Shown: in pieces, positions 53,060-54,962 of the stretch
Numbering within the stretch: the first letter of the stretch is position 1
Layout: each line of letters begins with the position of its first letter
DNA from: Alphaproteobacteria bacterium
GTDB lineage: Bacteria; Pseudomonadota; Alphaproteobacteria; SP197
Assembly: GCA_009694045.1 (NCBI GenBank)
Contig: SHVY01000018.1
Span: 1 to 54,962, forward strand
DNA length: 54,962 bases
Direction of reading: 5' to 3'
Notes under the pieces: model-generated
Seen by the model: only the letters and a program-made list of their open reading frames with translations
The model's database searches: none
Told to the model about the DNA's origin: nothing
Translations under genes and position numbers: made by a program

Positions 53060-53284
53060 ATGTCCATCCGATCATCCACTATCGCCGTTGCCGCCGCGCC
53101 TCGCCTCGCTCTTTGCATCAACGACGCGGCCGCCGCCGTCGGCGTGTCCCGCGCCACTCTCTACGTGTTGATGGCCGACGGGCGCCTGCCCTTCGTCAAA
53201 CTGGGCAAGCGTCGGCTGGTAAGGACGGCCGATCTTCACGCAATGCTCGACGGCCTGGCCGCCTCGCCCGAGGCGCGCGCGTAG
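53060..53284 (+). CDS. Excisionase/AlpA-type helix-turn-helix protein
   Basis: 74 aa. The MerR-like HTH is clear: LCINDAAAAVGVSRATLYVLMADGRLPFVKLGKRRLVRTADLHAMLDGLAA, the pattern of helix_turn_helix_17/excisionase proteins of integrated elements. The ATG at 53060 has GAGGTG. It heads the small element gene cluster after the integrase remnant. Confidence 0.8.
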   Translation: MSIRSSTIAVAAAPRLALCINDAAAAVGVSRATLYVLMADGRLPFVKLGKRRLVRTADLHAMLDGLAASPEARA

Positions 53285-53297
53285 GGCTGGCTGGCCG

Positions 53298-53750
53298 ATG
53301 GCTAAGACGCTCAGAAACGGCCGCGCCAGGGGCGAAGGCCGCTTCGTGATGCTGCATCACTGGATGCTCACGGCGCTCGCGTGGCGCGGCCTGAGCCCCT
53401 TCGCCAAATGCTCCGTGCTCGCGGTGTGGGAGCGCTTCGCGGGCGACAACAACGGCCGTATCCCACTGTCCCGCCGCGAGGCCGCCGCGATCATCCGATG
53501 CAGCGAGCCCACCGCGTGGAGGGCACTTCAGGAGGCCGTGGCGCGAGGCTTCCTCGTCTGCCGCCAGAAGGGCGATTACAAGTTGAAACCTCGCCACGCG
53601 AGCGAGTGGGAATTGACGGCGCTGCCCGTCGGCAACGAGCCCGCTCGGAAGACGTTCATGCGGCCGGCGAGCACCGAAAATTTAGAACACGGGTCAACCA
53701 CGTTTACCCGAGGCTCGCGCCGGCACCCTCAAAACCGCCCTCACGGGTAA
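53298..53750 (+). CDS. Element-encoded HTH protein, probably frameshifted at its C-terminus
   Basis: 150 aa in the intact frame. Residues 20-105 look like a winged-helix replication or regulatory domain (LTALAWRGLSPFAKCSVLAVWERFAGDNNGRIPLSRREAAAIIRCSEPTAWRALQEAVARGFLVC). Downstream the +1 frame contains three imperfect copies of a VNxVYH-type motif (RVNHVYP, RVKDVIP, RVNVVYH, about 53690-53812). A third frame runs through PGGVRAPDT to PSVDELIARLDRPRTKAVH, ending at 53992 against the next gene. The original gene probably spanned 53298-53992, with indels near the GAAAATTT run (53676-53683) and near 53810. Confidence 0.6.
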   Translation: MAKTLRNGRARGEGRFVMLHHWMLTALAWRGLSPFAKCSVLAVWERFAGDNNGRIPLSRREAAAIIRCSEPTAWRALQEAVARGFLVCRQKGDYKLKPRHASEWELTALPVGNEPARKTFMRPASTENLEHGSTTFTRGSRRHPQNRPHG

Positions 53751-53992
53751 AGGACGTTATACCCGTCAACGCCATTTTCGACGGCTCACGGGTCAACGTC
53801 GTTTACCACTTCTAATATACCAGGAGGGGTACGCGCCCCTGACACTGCCGAAACATCATCCCGAAGCACTTCGGAGCCATCGCGCACCATTGCAAACGGT
53901 TCGCAACACGTCGCGGCGACGCCCGGACGCCTGCCGTCGGTTGATGAATTGATCGCCCGGTTGGATCGCCCGCGCACCAAGGCGGTTCACTG

Positions 53993-54289
53993 ATGGCCAC
54001 GTCCTCCACCCGCAAGCCCGTGGCGGCCAAGCCGAAGGCCGCCCCCCTCCCCGCGCGCCGCCGTATCCGGCTTACCTCATGCCGTGGCATCCGGCGCGAG
54101 CTTGCGGCGCTCTACACGGCCGCGAGGCTTGGCGAGCTTCTCACGTCCGATGCATCGAGGTTGGCAAGCGTGTTGGACATTTTGCGGCGCACCCTCGAGG
54201 CCGGCGAGCTCGAAACACGCATCCGCGCCCTTGAGGCCGAGCGCGCCGCGCCTGCGGGCTTCACGGTCAAATTGCGAGGCCGCCCATGA
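53993..54289 (+). CDS. Small uncharacterised element protein
   Basis: 98 aa. A basic N-terminal tail (TSSTRKPVAAKPKAAPLPARRRIRLTS) is followed by a helical part (IRRELAALYTAARLGELLTSDASRLASVLDILRRTLEAGELETRIRALEAE). The ATG overlaps the TGA of the preceding frame (TGATG) and the end overlaps the next ATG (ATGA), so it belongs to a coupled cluster. Confidence 0.65.
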   Translation: MATSSTRKPVAAKPKAAPLPARRRIRLTSCRGIRRELAALYTAARLGELLTSDASRLASVLDILRRTLEAGELETRIRALEAERAAPAGFTVKLRGRP

Positions 54290-54471
54290 GCGCAACCCTG
54301 GCCGCCCGCGTCGCCCGGCTTGAAGCCGCTCGCCTCGCGCCGCTCGTATTGCCTCGCATCCTGATCGTCGGCGAAGGTCAAACCGTGGCCGAGGCCATGG
54401 CCCAGCAACCCGAAATCGCCGCGTCCTGGCGCGACGGCGATCCACGCTTGCCGCGCATGGTGATCGCGTGA
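54286..54471 (+). CDS. Small uncharacterised element protein
   Basis: 61 aa, starting MSATLAARVARLEAARL (short helix) and continuing LPRILIVGEGQTVAEAMAQQPEIAASWRDGDPRLP, with a DGDPRLP segment common in element-linked small proteins. Start and stop overlap the neighbouring genes by 4 bases each. Confidence 0.6.
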   Translation: MSATLAARVARLEAARLAPLVLPRILIVGEGQTVAEAMAQQPEIAASWRDGDPRLPRMVIA

Positions 54472-54653
54472 CGCATCGCCTTGACGCCCGCGTGGATCGC
54501 CTACGGGCCGCGCGCGACGTGTGGGCCGCTCACAAGATAGCTCTTGCCGCCGGACACGCGCCCACGGGCCTCGCTGGCGCGCTGGCGAAGGATCTATCGG
54601 CCGCCACCCTGGCCGTCGACACCGACATCGTCCGGACCGGCATCCTGACCTGA
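54468..54653 (+). CDS. Small uncharacterised element protein
   Basis: 61 aa from GTG 54468, which overlaps the previous TGA (GTGA). The sequence MTHRLDARVDRLRAARDVWAAHKIALAAGH is helical and charged, ending ATLAVDTDIVRTGILT. No domain is recognised. It is the last gene of the element cluster. Confidence 0.5.
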   Translation: MTHRLDARVDRLRAARDVWAAHKIALAAGHAPTGLAGALAKDLSAATLAVDTDIVRTGILT

Positions 54654-54834
54654 CGACGCCATCTTCGTCGCACCAGCGCGCGGCCGGCAGGGAAGGGACT
54701 GGGTCGTGCCGCTGCGAACTTGAGTGCGGGGCGTACGTCCTGATCACGAGATTGACTCGCGTTTCGTTAAAGCGCTGAGTGTCCTGGACGCGGAGAAGGG
54801 AACTATAAAAACAGCATCCGGGAGGACTCGACCC

Positions 54835-54962
54835 ATGGCGATCAAGACCGGGAACAGTGGAAAGAACATTCTTTCCGGCACGAGCGGGATCGACACGCTG
54901 TTCGGGCTTGGCGGCGACGACACCCTGAACGGTCTGGGTGGGAACGATTCCCTCGACGGCGG
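54835..54962 (+). CDS. RTX calcium-binding repeat protein, N-terminal part (truncated by window edge)
   Basis: The ATG at 54835 has GGGAGG upstream. The translation MAIKTGNSGKNILSGTSG, then IDTLFGLGGDDTLNGLGG and NDSLDGG, goes straight into GGxGxDxL nonapeptides without a signal peptide, as in type I secretion substrates. It is the second RTX gene of the window and is intact as far as visible. Confidence 0.85.
   Translation, partial: MAIKTGNSGKNILSGTSGIDTLFGLGGDDTLNGLGGNDSLDG

Overview
The window is about 55 kb of high-GC DNA, most likely from an alphaproteobacterium of Rhodospirillales/Rhizobiales type. The signs are the GlnT plus GlxB/GlxC/GlxD cluster, a FolM-like pteridine reductase next to folB, an Irr-box-like palindrome at a dps gene, and many short CTAG-bounded palindromes between genes. 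Both ends run into neighbouring sequence: a C-terminal coding fragment on the left and the start of an RTX-type calcium-binding protein on the right. No rRNA, tRNA or CRISPR array was seen.

Layout. 1-7.2 kb: a pentapeptide-repeat protein, msrP, a broken dps, an aspartate aminotransferase, a broken GMC oxidoreductase and an SDR. 7.2-13.4 kb: an enolase-superfamily enzyme, a MntA/HepT toxin-antitoxin pair that overlaps uvrB, a secreted dienelactone-hydrolase-like protein, and folM-folB. 13.9-26 kb: the main metabolic block. A divergent GntR/FCD regulator faces an operon with an FAD oxidoreductase, GlnT/GmaS-type ligase, GlxB/C/D (MgsA/B/C-like) and a small basic-tailed protein. An ammonium transporter with a small membrane partner and formate-THF ligase follow. 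26-34 kb: a broken HerA-like ATPase, a 1-Cys peroxiredoxin, uvrC-pgsA-moeA-moaD-moaE and a diguanylate cyclase. 34-43 kb: an agmatine-deiminase-like protein without the usual catalytic residues, RidA, an IlvB-like ThDP enzyme, a broken RTX gene, then cupin/M24/class III aminotransferase/MaoC. 43-52.5 kb: a DUF1778-GNAT toxin-antitoxin pair, then minus-strand genes for an AMP-forming ligase, a diiron heme-oxygenase-fold oxidase, a PhyH oxygenase, an unknown protein, a D-threonine aldolase-like PLP enzyme and an FAD oxidase. These stand opposite a dimethylglycine/sarcosine-dehydrogenase-like flavoprotein. 52.5-54.7 kb: the decayed remnant of an integrated element.

How the genes fit together. 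The recurring theme is nitrogen and one-carbon metabolism of methylated or substituted amines: GlnT/Glx, Amt, Fhs, the DMGDH-like protein, the FAD amine oxidases and folate synthesis genes. The substrate is not shown by the sequence.

Two window-wide signals stand out. First, families of CTAG-bounded palindromes sit exactly at gene ends and often supply the TAG stop codon. Second, several genes (dps, GMC, RTX, HerA, and probably the element HTH gene) carry single-base indels. Three of these also carry an in-frame TAG in the context C-TAG-G. This is either real decay or uncorrected sequence error, and the sequence alone cannot decide.
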